Source: Flavobacteriales bacterium
Lineage (GTDB): Bacteria; Bacteroidota; Bacteroidia; Flavobacteriales_F; PHOS-HE28
Direction: 5' to 3'
Length of the DNA: 64,000 bases
NCBI GenBank assembly: GCA_016717305.1
Contig: JADKFY010000007.1
Location: forward strand, 1-64,000
Below, one piece after another: positions 19,860 through 28,398 of this stretch. Numbering within the stretch: the stretch's first letter is position 1; each line of letters opens with the position of its first letter. The translations under genes and the position numbers were made by a program. Under the pieces are notes generated by a model. That model ran no database searches and was not told where the DNA came from. It saw nothing but the letters and a program-made list of their open reading frames with translations.

Positions 19860-19949
19860 CGTTGGTCACTGGTCTGGCCCACGGTCGCAAGAGTGAAGCT
19901 TGAACATGGCACAAGACGGAATGAGGAGTTTGGGTGAATCAGACCGCAC

Positions 19950-20618
19950 TCACCAACCCCTGGCATTTTCTTCCGACTTTCTGAAGCGCGTGCTGAATCC
20001 CATCCCCAAAATGAAGTTGCGGTAGTTGTGCTCCTCCTCCGTTTGCACCCTACCCGGAAAGTTGGTCAAGCCCAGATTTTCCGCATTGAACCGGGTGGCA
20101 TCCACCTCGTACCCAAGGGTCAATCCAAAGGACAGGTTATCCGTAGCATGGATGTAATATGCCGCCCCAAGGCCCCAATGGAATGCGTTGCTCTTGTTGC
20201 TTGTGGTGCAAGGAGGACAGTCGAACGTATAGGTGGACGCACCGAAGCGGGCGTGCAGTTCATAATAGGCCCGTGGACCTGTGTACTGCTCGTACTGCAG
20301 CTTACCGTAGAATGTACGACGCCGCACTTCACCATTGGTAACGAATGGTGCCAAGGCGCGGTCATTAACACCATACCATGTCATTTTGCCACCAACACCC
20401 ACACCCAAGCCTTTCAAGATCGGAACTTGGAGCACACCATCCGCTTGGCCGATCGATTCGGTTGAACTCTTGAACAACGGGTTCCCGATCGGTGCCGGTA
20501 GAAAGAAGTTGCCCTTAAGCGTTAAGGAAGGTTCTGGTAACGGCGTACGTTTCTGCGCACTGATCATGTACGGGAGCGCACACATTGCAGCAAGAAAGAG
20601 CACCGACCTAAAACTCAT
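19950..20618 (-). CDS. Outer-membrane beta-barrel protein, function unknown
   Basis: 222 residues. The signal peptide (MSFRSVLFLAAMCALPYMISAQ) is followed by alternating amphipathic strands typical of small eight-strand barrels (GVGVGGKMTWYGV, RTFYGKLQYEQYTG, ARFGASTYTF, LSFGLTLGYEVDATRF, RNFILGMGFSTRF). A short Cys pair (DCPPCTTS) may form a disulfide in a loop. No specific family can be named with confidence. It ends a three-gene minus-strand cluster whose genes overlap by four bases (ATGA), so translation is probably coupled with the preceding small membrane protein. Confidence 0.75.
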   Translation of the reverse strand: MSFRSVLFLAAMCALPYMISAQKRTPLPEPSLTLKGNFFLPAPIGNPLFKSSTESIGQADGVLQVPILKGLGVGVGGKMTWYGVNDRALAPFVTNGEVRRRTFYGKLQYEQYTGPRAYYELHARFGASTYTFDCPPCTTSNKSNAFHWGLGAAYYIHATDNLSFGLTLGYEVDATRFNAENLGLTNFPGRVQTEEEHNYRNFILGMGFSTRFRKSEENARGW

Positions 20619-21007
20619 GTCTGTTGTAGACGGAATTGGCGCACGGTTCGTTGCGTCGCAGTGCTCATCACCAAGAAATACGTGCCGTCCTGTAATTTCG
20701 GTAGGCTTAGCTCTTGCATATGTTCGCCACGTTGAAGTGAAAAGGAACCCAACGACTGCAATGCTCGGTGTTCCGCATCCAGCAGGTCAAGTGCAATGGA
20801 TTGGTTGCTGGGCACCTGTACAACGGCGATCAAACGGACCGGGTGATAGGCCATTGTTAGTTTGATCAGTTCAGCGTGCAACGGAGCAGGCATGTCCTTG
20901 GCCAACACGTTACGTTTGAATTTCTTGGCCATCACCAGCACCAACAGGATGCTCAAGGTGATCAGCAAGGCTGTCCTCAGGGTCAACAGATCTACATCGA
21001 ACATCAC
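20615..21007 (-). CDS. Small single-span membrane protein, function unknown
   Basis: 130 residues. One membrane helix at about residues 9-28 (LRTALLITLSILLVLVMAKKF) is followed by a soluble domain predicted to be mostly beta (VRLIAVVQVPSNQSIALDLLD, TYFLVMSTATQRTVRQFRL). The C-terminal part resembles the fold of extracellular sorting/fibronectin-like modules, but the resemblance is too weak for a call. Start and stop overlap both neighbours by four bases, placing it in a tight operon between the DUF493 protein and the barrel protein. Confidence 0.65.
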   Translation of the reverse strand: MMFDVDLLTLRTALLITLSILLVLVMAKKFKRNVLAKDMPAPLHAELIKLTMAYHPVRLIAVVQVPSNQSIALDLLDAEHRALQSLGSFSLQRGEHMQELSLPKLQDGTYFLVMSTATQRTVRQFRLQQT

Positions 21008-21279
21008 AAGGTGATCACTCCGGTTATTTCTGAAGCTCTGTCGTAGCGGTCCACGACTTCATCCGCGCTCATCATCACCTCCTTCACCGTTATGGCCAGG
21101 TACTTACCACCTGCGGAATATTTCCGAAGTACCTCGCTTTCCTTGGGGAACAAGGCCAACACGGCGTCCAGTCGCTCGGTCTCCGGTTCGAAGATGAATT
21201 TGTACATATATACCGCGGGCCAATCATGGATCTTTTCCAGTGTTTGGCGCAACTTGTCCTTCGCTTCTTCGCTCAACAT
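21004..21279 (-). CDS. DUF493 (YbeD-like) family protein
   Basis: 91 residues from ATG 21279 (MLSEEAKDKLRQTLEKI); a start at 21294 would add five residues. The pattern of an N-terminal helix, the segment WPAVYMYKFIFEP, then SAGGKYLAITVKEVMMSADEVVDRYDRASEITGVITL, fits the small ferredoxin-like alpha-beta fold of the DUF493/YbeD family. Members are cytoplasmic; the molecular role is not settled, though a regulatory ligand-binding function has been suggested from the fold. It overlaps the next gene by four bases. Confidence 0.75.
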   Translation of the reverse strand: MLSEEAKDKLRQTLEKIHDWPAVYMYKFIFEPETERLDAVLALFPKESEVLRKYSAGGKYLAITVKEVMMSADEVVDRYDRASEITGVITL

Positions 21280-21349
21280 GGTTCTACCTTGCAAAAGTAG
21301 TTCGATGGAATTTGAACCTTTTCAAGATCGGCGTGTACCGTTCCAACAG

Positions 21350-22495
21350 ATGCCCGTACCCAACAAAACAAAACACCGGTGGTCCGTCTTGGCTGTGGCA
21401 CTTTTCACATTGTCCGCCGCAGCCCAAACGTCTACACCACCCAATGCAGCGGACACCCAACAGCAGAACGCTGTGATCATCGACGCTGTGCAAGGTGGCT
21501 GGTCCATTTCCGGAACGAAGGTCCGTGAGGAACAGCAGAGGTCCGCTGTTGATGTGAACACCATTCCGCAAGCAACTCCCAAAGAACAATTGGATCAGAT
21601 CCGTGCAGCTCGGAATCTATCATTGGTCCAGAACCAAGGAACCATCCCTCGAACAGATAAGGCGGACCTGGTCAACAAAGCAGCATTACTGAATAGTGCG
21701 GCTCCCCAGAGTTTCGAGGCGCACATGGCGAATTTCTACGCCCAATTCCCGGCTCCCACGGCATTTCAGGAATTGGACCTGGCGTTGGCAAAGGACCGTG
21801 ATCGCGAAGAACTAATAGCCCCAGAACTAGCAAATGCAGCCCGGAAGGACAACGCGTTGGAGTTAACGAAATGGGCACGCGAGATGAAAAGTCGAGGACG
21901 TGTGGCACCGGGCCTGTATGCATACGCCGAAGACGTGATGACATCGCTGGAACCCGGTGCAGTGCTCATAGCAGCTGGGGAAATGGATGCCTATCCACTA
22001 TGGGTACATCAGTTCGCCAGTGCCAAGCGAAACGACGTTTTCGTGATCGACCAACGTTTATTGTTGGATCCTGCCTACCGCGCGCGGATCTGGGAACGCA
22101 CAAAGGCCAAAGGCACGGTACCAACAGAAAATGAGATGATCACGGAACTTGTGAAAAGCACGACCAGGCCGGTTTATCTCTCGTTGGCCATGGGAAGTGC
22201 CGCCATGGGTGGACAAGGGAACAACTTGTATTTGACCGGCCTTGCTGTTCGGTGGAGCAAGGAACCCACGAATAACCTACGGCTCTTGGAAGAGCGTTGG
22301 GGACAATTCAAAAAGGCGATGGATGCCGGTCCTCTTTCGCAGAATTATTTGGTACCCGGAGCGATCCTCTTGAAGCATTACCGTTCCATTGGGGATGAGA
22401 CCAAAGCCTCCTTGTTGGAACACGACCTGCGGATCATGGCCAAGAAATTGGGTGCTACTGAAAGATTGATCAAAGCCAACATTTTGGCTCATTGA
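21350..22495 (+). CDS. Exported protein of unknown function preceding an ECF sigma factor gene
   Basis: 381 residues from ATG 21350, which gives the signal peptide MPVPNKTKHRWSVLAVALFTLSAAAQ; the longer upstream frame is antisense to the DUF493 gene and is rejected. The first 130 mature residues are polar and low in recognisable motifs. The region LEPGAVLIAAGEMDAYPLWV, then KRNDVFVIDQRLLLDPAYR, resembles the soluble C-terminal part of DUF2723 membrane proteins (the motif of a Gly-Asp-x-Asp followed by Pro-Leu-Trp and then Arg-x-Asp-Val). That resemblance is from memory and needs a profile search. Four bases separate its stop from the sigma factor start, so it belongs to that operon. Confidence 0.75.
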   Translation: MPVPNKTKHRWSVLAVALFTLSAAAQTSTPPNAADTQQQNAVIIDAVQGGWSISGTKVREEQQRSAVDVNTIPQATPKEQLDQIRAARNLSLVQNQGTIPRTDKADLVNKAALLNSAAPQSFEAHMANFYAQFPAPTAFQELDLALAKDRDREELIAPELANAARKDNALELTKWAREMKSRGRVAPGLYAYAEDVMTSLEPGAVLIAAGEMDAYPLWVHQFASAKRNDVFVIDQRLLLDPAYRARIWERTKAKGTVPTENEMITELVKSTTRPVYLSLAMGSAAMGGQGNNLYLTGLAVRWSKEPTNNLRLLEERWGQFKKAMDAGPLSQNYLVPGAILLKHYRSIGDETKASLLEHDLRIMAKKLGATERLIKANILAH

Positions 22496-22499
22496 GACC

Positions 22500-23108
22500 A
22501 TGGCGTTGTTCGGAACGGAATATGGCAAGTTGGGCGATGAGCGCTTGATGGAACTCGTCGTCAGAGGAGATGAGCGGGCATTTGCGGCCTTATATGACCG
22601 GTACAACCGCCGTGTACTGAACTATTTCTACCGGATGTTGTGGAGCGATCGGGAAATGGCCCAGGACTATTTGCAGGACCTCTTCACCAAACTGGCCACA
22701 CGACCGCAGAGCTACGACCCTTCCCGACCCTTTCAAACCTGGCTTTTCAGCGTGGCGAACAACATGTGCAAGAACGCATACCGCCACCAAGCCGTGGTGA
22801 AAGAAGCCGCCGTGCACTTGCGCAATGGCGTGGATCGTGTAGAAGCGACCCATGGCATAGGTGTGGACAGGGAGCGCTTCCGGGACCGATTGGATGAAGA
22901 ACTGGACAAGCTGGACCCCGACCACAAAGCCACCTTCGTAATGCGGTTCAACGAAGACATGGCGATCAAGGAGATCGCAGCGGTATTCGCTTGTTCTGAA
23001 GGCACTGTTAAATCCCGCATCTTCTACACACTGAAGAAACTGGCTGAACGCATGAAGGAATTCGATCCCAAAACTTTACAACAACATGGAACGGCGCGAA
23101 CAGTATGA
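22500..23108 (+). CDS. RNA polymerase ECF sigma factor (sigma-70 family)
   Basis: 202 residues with the two conserved ECF regions. Region 2 (about 26-95) includes AALYDRYNRRVLNYFYRMLW and the -10 recognition stretch DREMAQDYLQDLFTKL. Region 4 (about 135-190) has the helix-turn-helix MAIKEIAAVFACSEGTVKSRIFYTLKKL. It directs RNA polymerase to a small regulon, typically envelope or stress genes. It sits four bases after the exported protein gene and overlaps the downstream anti-sigma gene by 23 bases, so regulation by sequestration at the membrane is likely. Confidence 0.9.
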   Translation: MALFGTEYGKLGDERLMELVVRGDERAFAALYDRYNRRVLNYFYRMLWSDREMAQDYLQDLFTKLATRPQSYDPSRPFQTWLFSVANNMCKNAYRHQAVVKEAAVHLRNGVDRVEATHGIGVDRERFRDRLDEELDKLDPDHKATFVMRFNEDMAIKEIAAVFACSEGTVKSRIFYTLKKLAERMKEFDPKTLQQHGTARTV

Positions 23109-24063
23109 TCCAGAGGACATCGAGGGCCTGCTGAGCGAGCGGAGCTTCGACGATCTGCTCGCGGAGGAAAAGGCCTTCGTGCTTCGCCACATAAGCGATC
23201 GCGAAGAGTACGAGCGTATGCGCACTATGTTGCATTACATGCGACCCGATGAAAGCTCCCGAGCAACGATCGAAGCGGAGAGCACCGTGCGTGCGAATGT
23301 CTTGAAAGCCTTCAGAGCACAACAGCAGCCGCAGTGGCGCATTTGGTTGAACAGCGTTGCGGTTTGGCTGATCCCGCGAGATGGCTTTGCGATGTGGCGG
23401 CCAGCATTGGCATTGGCATCATTGGCGTTGTTGATCGTGGCCGGGGTCTTCAGCGTTCGTCAATTCGAAGAAGCCAACAGGACGGATGGATTGACCGAAC
23501 TGCATGAAGTGCCCGTCAAACCGGCGGTACCCAAAGCAAGTGTGAGCGCCAATGAAGGTGGCAGCATCACGAGCGAACTGGAGCGTAGCGCCGATACGTC
23601 GAACGCAGAACAACAAGACGCGCCGACCAGAGGAGATGAACTGGAGCGGAATGAAGCTGCCAAGACTCCGGTTGAAGCCAGAGAAACGGAATTTCGAAAC
23701 AAGTTCGCCGAAATTTCTGAAAGTGCGGCCAATACCTCCCCGGCTGAAGATGAAAAAGTGCGCCCCGCTGATGCGCTTGCTGATGATCGTTCAGTGAGCA
23801 AGGAAGGCAAGGCTGATCTGGGCAAGACGGCCAACAAGGATCAGAGCTCTGCGTTGGACGCGGAAGTACCACGACCGAGCCATGAGGTAACCCAAGAAGA
23901 ATTCCTCATGAACCAGAGCGTTGCAAATGCCACCGGTGCAACCAGGTCTTCAAGTGTGAAGAAGACCAGATCGTTGAACGAGGCTGAGGTAACCGCTGGT
24001 TTGCAAAGCCAAAGCATGGCACAGGACCCGGCTGTTCTAGGACTGATCGCACAGGGCTGGTAG
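23086..24063 (+). CDS. Probable membrane-bound anti-sigma factor
   Basis: 325 residues. A cytoplasmic N-terminal part of about 105 residues (DIEGLLSERSFDDLLAEEKAFV...) resembles the sigma-binding head of ECF anti-sigma factors. A single membrane helix follows (PALALASLALLIVAGVFSV, about 106-124). The periplasmic part of about 200 residues is polar, rich in Glu, Ala, Ser and Lys, and low in complexity. No zinc-binding His-x3-Cys-x2-Cys motif is seen, so it is not a ZAS-type protein. It overlaps the ECF sigma gene by 23 bases. Role inferred from topology and position; direct sequence similarity was not tested. Confidence 0.75.
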   Translation: MERREQYDPEDIEGLLSERSFDDLLAEEKAFVLRHISDREEYERMRTMLHYMRPDESSRATIEAESTVRANVLKAFRAQQQPQWRIWLNSVAVWLIPRDGFAMWRPALALASLALLIVAGVFSVRQFEEANRTDGLTELHEVPVKPAVPKASVSANEGGSITSELERSADTSNAEQQDAPTRGDELERNEAAKTPVEARETEFRNKFAEISESAANTSPAEDEKVRPADALADDRSVSKEGKADLGKTANKDQSSALDAEVPRPSHEVTQEEFLMNQSVANATGATRSSSVKKTRSLNEAEVTAGLQSQSMAQDPAVLGLIAQGW

Positions 24064-24073
24064 CACCCGAAGG

Positions 24074-24421
24074 TCACTTCACCTCAAACGCCCGGGTGAT
24101 CCGGAAGTCCCGTGACTCAACGGTAACGGTTGCGGGACCATTGGGGAACATGCCTTTGTCCAATCGGCGCACCAGTTCACCGGTCAAGGCCTTGCCTTCT
24201 TCGCGATAGACCACGTCGCCCTTGGCATCCCTCACCTCGATCACGACATTGCCGATCTTCCGGTGGTTCTCAATGTTCACTTGGATCAAGCCGCTTCCCT
24301 TCACGCATTCCACGGAAACACTGGACTTTTCAGCTGGTGCTAGCGCGCTGAATGCGGGTGCTGCAAGCATGAATGTTGCTGCCAAAATGGACCCAAGGAT
24401 CAGTGATCGGATGTTGATCAT
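24074..24421 (-). CDS. Small exported protein, function unknown
   Basis: 115 residues with a clear signal peptide (MINIRSLILGSILAATFMLAAPAFSA) and a mature domain of about 88 residues that looks like a single immunoglobulin-type beta sandwich (QVNIENHRKIGNVVIEVRDAKGDVVYREEG ... ATVTVESRDFRITRAFEV). This pattern of short strands resembles the beta domains placed at the C-terminus of type IX secretion substrates, but here it stands alone behind a signal peptide. Converges with the anti-sigma gene (10 bases between stops). No function can be named. Confidence 0.7.
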   Translation of the reverse strand: MINIRSLILGSILAATFMLAAPAFSALAPAEKSSVSVECVKGSGLIQVNIENHRKIGNVVIEVRDAKGDVVYREEGKALTGELVRRLDKGMFPNGPATVTVESRDFRITRAFEVK

Positions 24422-24578
24422 TTAACGAAGATAGATGAAAATTATTGATCCACTTTCCTGGGTTTTAGGGTGAAGAGGTCGTCGAGCATTCGAAATGGGC
24501 TGAGGATGGATCGATGTGGATAGGCCATGTTTGATCACCGCTTTCCGAGATGGATCGACAGCCTAACATCGGCCTCCA

Positions 24579-25583
24579 TCAATCCCTTTCCCGATCGTAA
24601 CCAGCATCCACCAAACCTTCAACCGAATTGGTCTTGGCCGCATAATCAAAGCCCGAGTAAAGGCTCCTAGCGCCATACAAACCATCCGCCCGCAAGGCAA
24701 TGAATCCGACTTGCATATCCTCCTTGGCAGGAACGTGCTTTGCGATCCTGCGAATGGCTTCCTGGCAAGCTTCATCAGGTGTGCGTCCCTGCCGCATCAA
24801 CTCCACCACCGTGTGGCTACCTGCAGTGCGGATCATCAACTCTCCCACACCCGTAGCACACGCCGCTCCAACTTCACCATCCACAAAAAGACCGGCACCA
24901 ATGATCGGGCTATCCCCTACTCTACCATGGATCTTATACGCCATCCCACTGGTTGTACACGACCCCGCGAGTTGCCCATTGGCATCCATGGCGATCATGC
25001 CGATCGTGTCGTGGTTCTCGATATTGGCGATGGGTTTGTACGTGCTGGTCTTCAACCAGTCTTGCCACTCTTGACGCACCTCGGGGATGTCCACATCGCG
25101 ATGGACGAATCCATTCTCCAAAGCCCATTGCTCAGCACCTTTGCCTACCAGCATAACATGGGGCGTTCGTTCCATAATGGCCCTGGCCAAGGATATCGGA
25201 TGTTCAAAACGTTGTATAAAGGCAACGGCACCTGCCCTACCGCCGTGGTCTTGGATACAAGCATCCAACGTTACGAACCCGTCCCGGTCGGGCCGACCAC
25301 CAAGACCGACGCTCCTGTTGGAGAAGTCGCTTTCCACCACCGAAACTCCTTGTTCAACGGCATCGAGGACAGTTCCATTGGCCTTGAGGACCTGCCACGC
25401 TTTTGCGTTGGCCATTAGGCCATGTTTCCACGTGCTTAATACGATGGGGCCTTTTCCAGCTGAAGGATCACCGGTAATTTTTCCGGTTGACTCTTCAGGA
25501 TCTCCGATCGAATTGCAGCCACTTGCCATAGCGACGGTACCCACCAGCCCGGTTCGTATGAACTTTCGACGGTCGTAATGCAT
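24579..25583 (-). CDS. Exported glycosylasparaginase (N4-(beta-N-acetylglucosaminyl)-L-asparaginase)
   Basis: 334 residues from ATG 25583. The N-terminus MHYDRRKFIRTGLVGTVAM has a twin-arginine-like signal followed by a lipobox (Ala-Ser-Gly-Cys23), so a folded, lipid-anchored periplasmic or surface protein is likely. The Ntn-hydrolase self-cleavage site is seen in ENHDTIGMIAMD, giving Thr193 as new N-terminal nucleophile. Substrate-pocket segments SCTTSGMAYKIHGRVGDSP and GAACATGVGELMIR follow, as in flavobacterial glycosylasparaginase. The enzyme cleaves the GlcNAc-Asn bond left after proteolysis of N-glycoproteins. Isoaspartyl peptidase/asparaginase is the alternative within the family, but the HDTIGM and HGRVGDSPI motifs favour glycosylasparaginase. 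It is divergent from a hexose transporter/kinase pair. Confidence 0.88.
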   Translation of the reverse strand: MHYDRRKFIRTGLVGTVAMASGCNSIGDPEESTGKITGDPSAGKGPIVLSTWKHGLMANAKAWQVLKANGTVLDAVEQGVSVVESDFSNRSVGLGGRPDRDGFVTLDACIQDHGGRAGAVAFIQRFEHPISLARAIMERTPHVMLVGKGAEQWALENGFVHRDVDIPEVRQEWQDWLKTSTYKPIANIENHDTIGMIAMDANGQLAGSCTTSGMAYKIHGRVGDSPIIGAGLFVDGEVGAACATGVGELMIRTAGSHTVVELMRQGRTPDEACQEAIRRIAKHVPAKEDMQVGFIALRADGLYGARSLYSGFDYAAKTNSVEGLVDAGYDRERD

Positions 25584-25625
25584 TCGCTGACAATGTAACG
25601 CGCATCTTTGGACCGATCCACCAAC

Positions 25626-26933
25626 ATGGAATACCAACAAAGAAATTCATGGGCGCCGGTAGCGGTGGTCACCTCGTTGTTCTTCATGTGGGGTTTCATC
25701 ACCGTACTGGTGGATTCACTGATACCCAGACTTCGGGAGATCTTCGAACTCAGTTATTTCGAGGCTGGACTTGTGCAGTTCGCATTCTTCATTGCTTACG
25801 GATTGGTCTCCATTCCATCCGGGTGGTTATTGGCTCGCATTGGGTACAAGAATGGCATGTTGGTGGGCTTGGCGACCATGGGACTTGGCTGCTTGCTCTT
25901 CTGGCCAGCGGCCGGGCTACGGATGTTCCCGCTCTTCATGCTCGGCTACTTCATTTTGGCATCGGGCATGACCGTGCTACAAGTCGCGGCCAATCCCTAT
26001 GTGGCCGTATTGGGCGATGAGCGCGGTGCCAGCAGCCGCTTGAACATGGCACAGGCGTTCAACAGTGTGGGCACTACGATCGCACCCATCATTGGCGCTA
26101 CCTTCCTGCTCAGCGACCAGATCCATTCCGGCGCGGACATTCTTCGGATGGGGATCATGGAGAAAGAGACCTACTACGCGCAAGAAGCAGCAGCGGTGCA
26201 AGGCCCGTTCATTGTACTTGCAGGTGCTTTGCTTTTGCTCGCCTTGTTCGTTGCGTTGGTGCATTTGCCGAAGATCCTGGACACGCAACATTCCGGCACC
26301 TATGCTGAAGTATTGCGCAAAGGAAGATTGGTACGCGGGGCGATCGGGATCTTCTTGTACGTGGGTGCCGAGGTCGCCATTGGCAGTTACTTGGTCAATT
26401 ACTTCCTTTCCATGGACCTTGCCGAGGTGGTCCGGAATAACGACACTCTTGCTTCGATAAGTGCAACCTTATTGGGCCGGGATCTTGCAACTGTGGATGC
26501 CAAAGGCGTGGTTGGTGCCTTTGTGGCTCTTTACTGGGGCGGGGCCATGGTGGGCAGGTTCGTGGGATCCTACCTCACCAAGGCATTCAAACCGGCAACC
26601 GTGTTGGCACTTTTCGGCATGTTCGCGATAATGTTCGTGTTGTTCTCGATCAACACATCGGGCATCCTGGCCATGGGTACCATTCTTGGGGTTGGCTTGT
26701 TCAACTCGATCATGTTCCCAACCATTTTCACGCTTTCCATTGAAGGTCTCGGCAGCCTTAAACCACAGGCATCAGGGATCCTTTGTACGGCGATCGTCGG
26801 AGGCGCGGTCATCCCGCCGTTGTTGGGACTGTTGGCAGATGGATACGGCTTCAAAGTGGCCTTTATTCTAGTCGTCGCATGCTACGCTTACATCGCCTAT
26901 TTCGCTTGGCGAGAACAACGTGATTTCGAATGA
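25626..26933 (+). CDS. Sugar:proton symporter, FucP/GluP family (MFS)
   Basis: 435 residues from ATG 25626 with about twelve membrane helices. The opening TSLFFMWGFITVLVDSLIPRLREIFELS is the signature of the fucose/glucose-galactose branch of the major facilitator superfamily. The helix-5 motif GMTVLQVAANPYVAVLG is also typical. Transport of fucose, glucose, galactose or N-acetylglucosamine cannot be told apart by reading. The next gene, a ROK sugar kinase, starts inside its stop codon (ATGA overlap). Divergent from the glycosylasparaginase gene with only 42 bases between starts, implying shared regulation. Confidence 0.9.
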   Translation: MEYQQRNSWAPVAVVTSLFFMWGFITVLVDSLIPRLREIFELSYFEAGLVQFAFFIAYGLVSIPSGWLLARIGYKNGMLVGLATMGLGCLLFWPAAGLRMFPLFMLGYFILASGMTVLQVAANPYVAVLGDERGASSRLNMAQAFNSVGTTIAPIIGATFLLSDQIHSGADILRMGIMEKETYYAQEAAAVQGPFIVLAGALLLLALFVALVHLPKILDTQHSGTYAEVLRKGRLVRGAIGIFLYVGAEVAIGSYLVNYFLSMDLAEVVRNNDTLASISATLLGRDLATVDAKGVVGAFVALYWGGAMVGRFVGSYLTKAFKPATVLALFGMFAIMFVLFSINTSGILAMGTILGVGLFNSIMFPTIFTLSIEGLGSLKPQASGILCTAIVGGAVIPPLLGLLADGYGFKVAFILVVACYAYIAYFAWREQRDFE

Positions 26934-27844
26934 TCTTAGCGATCGATATAGGCGGCACCACCACGAAACTGGGACTTGTGGAAAATGGGCAGGTCGTTGT
27001 CCGAGACAGGATCAATACCAACGGGCATGCTGATGAACACGCCTTTGCCGATGCGATCGCCGAACACGCCCGCAAACTGATCACCGCTACCGGAACGAAA
27101 TTGACCTCCATTGGCATAGGTGCGCCCAACGCGAACCAGCATACCGGGATCATTGAAATGGCGCCCAACTTGCCTTGGAAGCACGACGTACCACTTGCCA
27201 ATATGATGGCCACCCGCATGGGAGCAACGGCCGTGCTGGGGAACGATGCGAACGCAGCGGCGCTGGGTGAATGGCGTTACGGGGCCGGAAAAGGATACAA
27301 TGACCTGATGGTGGTCACATTGGGGACGGGCGTAGGTGGCGGTTTCATTGTAAACGGGAAACTCGTGTTGGGAAGTGCCGGAAATGCAGGCGAACTGGGG
27401 CATACCACCTTGGTCATGGACGGAAGACCCTGTACCTGCGGAAGAGCCGGGTGCCTCGAAACCTACGTGAGCATCCGTGGGATCCGCCAAACCTATTTGG
27501 ACCTTGGAGGTGATTCTGACATCATTCGGACGGAAGGAGTAAAGCCGATCGCGGATGCCGCTTTGGCCGGGGACAGGGCTGCTCAGTTCACCTTCCAGTG
27601 GACAGCGGATTGGTTGGCCGTAGGCTTGGCGAATGCCGTTGCGATCACTGGACCGGGCCGGATCGTGCTCTTCGGCGGGATCGTTCGTAGTGGAAGGTTG
27701 TTGATGGATCCGTTGCAGGCTCGCTTCAAGAAGGTGTTGCTAAATATTTACCAAGGCCGCGTGGATATCGTCAGTTCCGGCCTCCCGGAAGATGACTCGG
27801 CGTTGTTGGGAGCTGCCGCATTAGGCGGCACTGGAGATCATTAA
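26930..27844 (+). CDS. ROK-family sugar kinase (glucokinase or N-acetylglucosamine kinase)
   Basis: 304 residues. The N-terminal ATP loop is LAIDIGGTTTKLGLVENG. The sugar-binding core includes GNDANAAALGEWRYGAG, and the ROK signature spans TLGTGVGGGFIVNGKLVLG to AGELGHTTLVMDG. The zinc motif CTCGRAGCLET completes the ROK site. The catalytic Asp is in GNDANAA. It phosphorylates an incoming hexose at the expense of ATP; together with the overlapping FucP-like transporter it forms an uptake-and-trap unit. The glycosylasparaginase next door makes N-acetylglucosamine a plausible substrate, but glucose is equally consistent with the sequence. Confidence 0.92.
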   Translation: MILAIDIGGTTTKLGLVENGQVVVRDRINTNGHADEHAFADAIAEHARKLITATGTKLTSIGIGAPNANQHTGIIEMAPNLPWKHDVPLANMMATRMGATAVLGNDANAAALGEWRYGAGKGYNDLMVVTLGTGVGGGFIVNGKLVLGSAGNAGELGHTTLVMDGRPCTCGRAGCLETYVSIRGIRQTYLDLGGDSDIIRTEGVKPIADAALAGDRAAQFTFQWTADWLAVGLANAVAITGPGRIVLFGGIVRSGRLLMDPLQARFKKVLLNIYQGRVDIVSSGLPEDDSALLGAAALGGTGDH

Positions 27845-27874
27845 GATCAGCGCGGTTCTTCTTGAAAGTTACTG

Positions 27875-28321
27875 CTACCCCGCCTTCTCCCCCTCCAGAT
27901 AGCTTTTGTGCATATCATAAATGATGCCCAGGCTAACGGCCAAACCGCCTATCGCTTGTTCGAACATTTGCCAAAGCACATCCACCAGAATGTGCATCAT
28001 GTCGTGCTTCGCGAACGACATACCGAGCACGAAGATCACGAGGTAGACGAAGAACCCGATCGCTCCACCAACAGCCATGGAAGTCAGTGGAAATGCGGTC
28101 TTCAAGGAGATCCATTCCATGTGGATGGAATGATGGATACCAACGGTAAGACCGAGTCCGATCACCAAATAGACCAAGCCGGCCAAACTGAAGTACAGCG
28201 GTTTTGGAATAGGCAATTCCTGAAGATCAGTAAGAGCGAGACCATGCCAGACCCACGAGAGAAGGAACATGACGCTGCTTGCAAGCAGCGTGGGCAATAG
28301 TATATGGCGTCTTATCAGCAC
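27875..28321 (-). CDS. Four-helix membrane protein, function unknown
   Basis: 148 residues from a GTG start at 28321 (reading Met-Leu-Ile-Arg-Arg-His); a TTG start at 28342 would add seven residues. Four predicted membrane helices: LLPTLLASSVMFLLSWVWHG, LYFSLAGLVYLVIGLGLTVGI, FPLTSMAVGGAIGFFVYLVIFVLG, and a fourth near AIGGLAVSLGIIY. Histidines lie near the membrane faces (HHSIHMEW, KHDMMHI). No family named. It converges with the ROK kinase gene and is divergent from the lipoprotein gene at 28399. Confidence 0.65.
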   Translation of the reverse strand: MLIRRHILLPTLLASSVMFLLSWVWHGLALTDLQELPIPKPLYFSLAGLVYLVIGLGLTVGIHHSIHMEWISLKTAFPLTSMAVGGAIGFFVYLVIFVLGMSFAKHDMMHILVDVLWQMFEQAIGGLAVSLGIIYDMHKSYLEGEKAG

Positions 28322-28398
28322 CGCCCTTCGGTTTAGCAACAAATTTACGACTCCGCAACTCGACCTTGGTCACATAAGCCCGTACTTTGCTCCTGCTC

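Noticed and set aside
24711..25418. 235-codon open frame on the plus strand across the glycosylasparaginase gene
   Set aside because: It is antisense to a gene with full conserved motifs and has no signal peptide, domain or codon logic of its own. Long antisense frames are common here because of the GC content.
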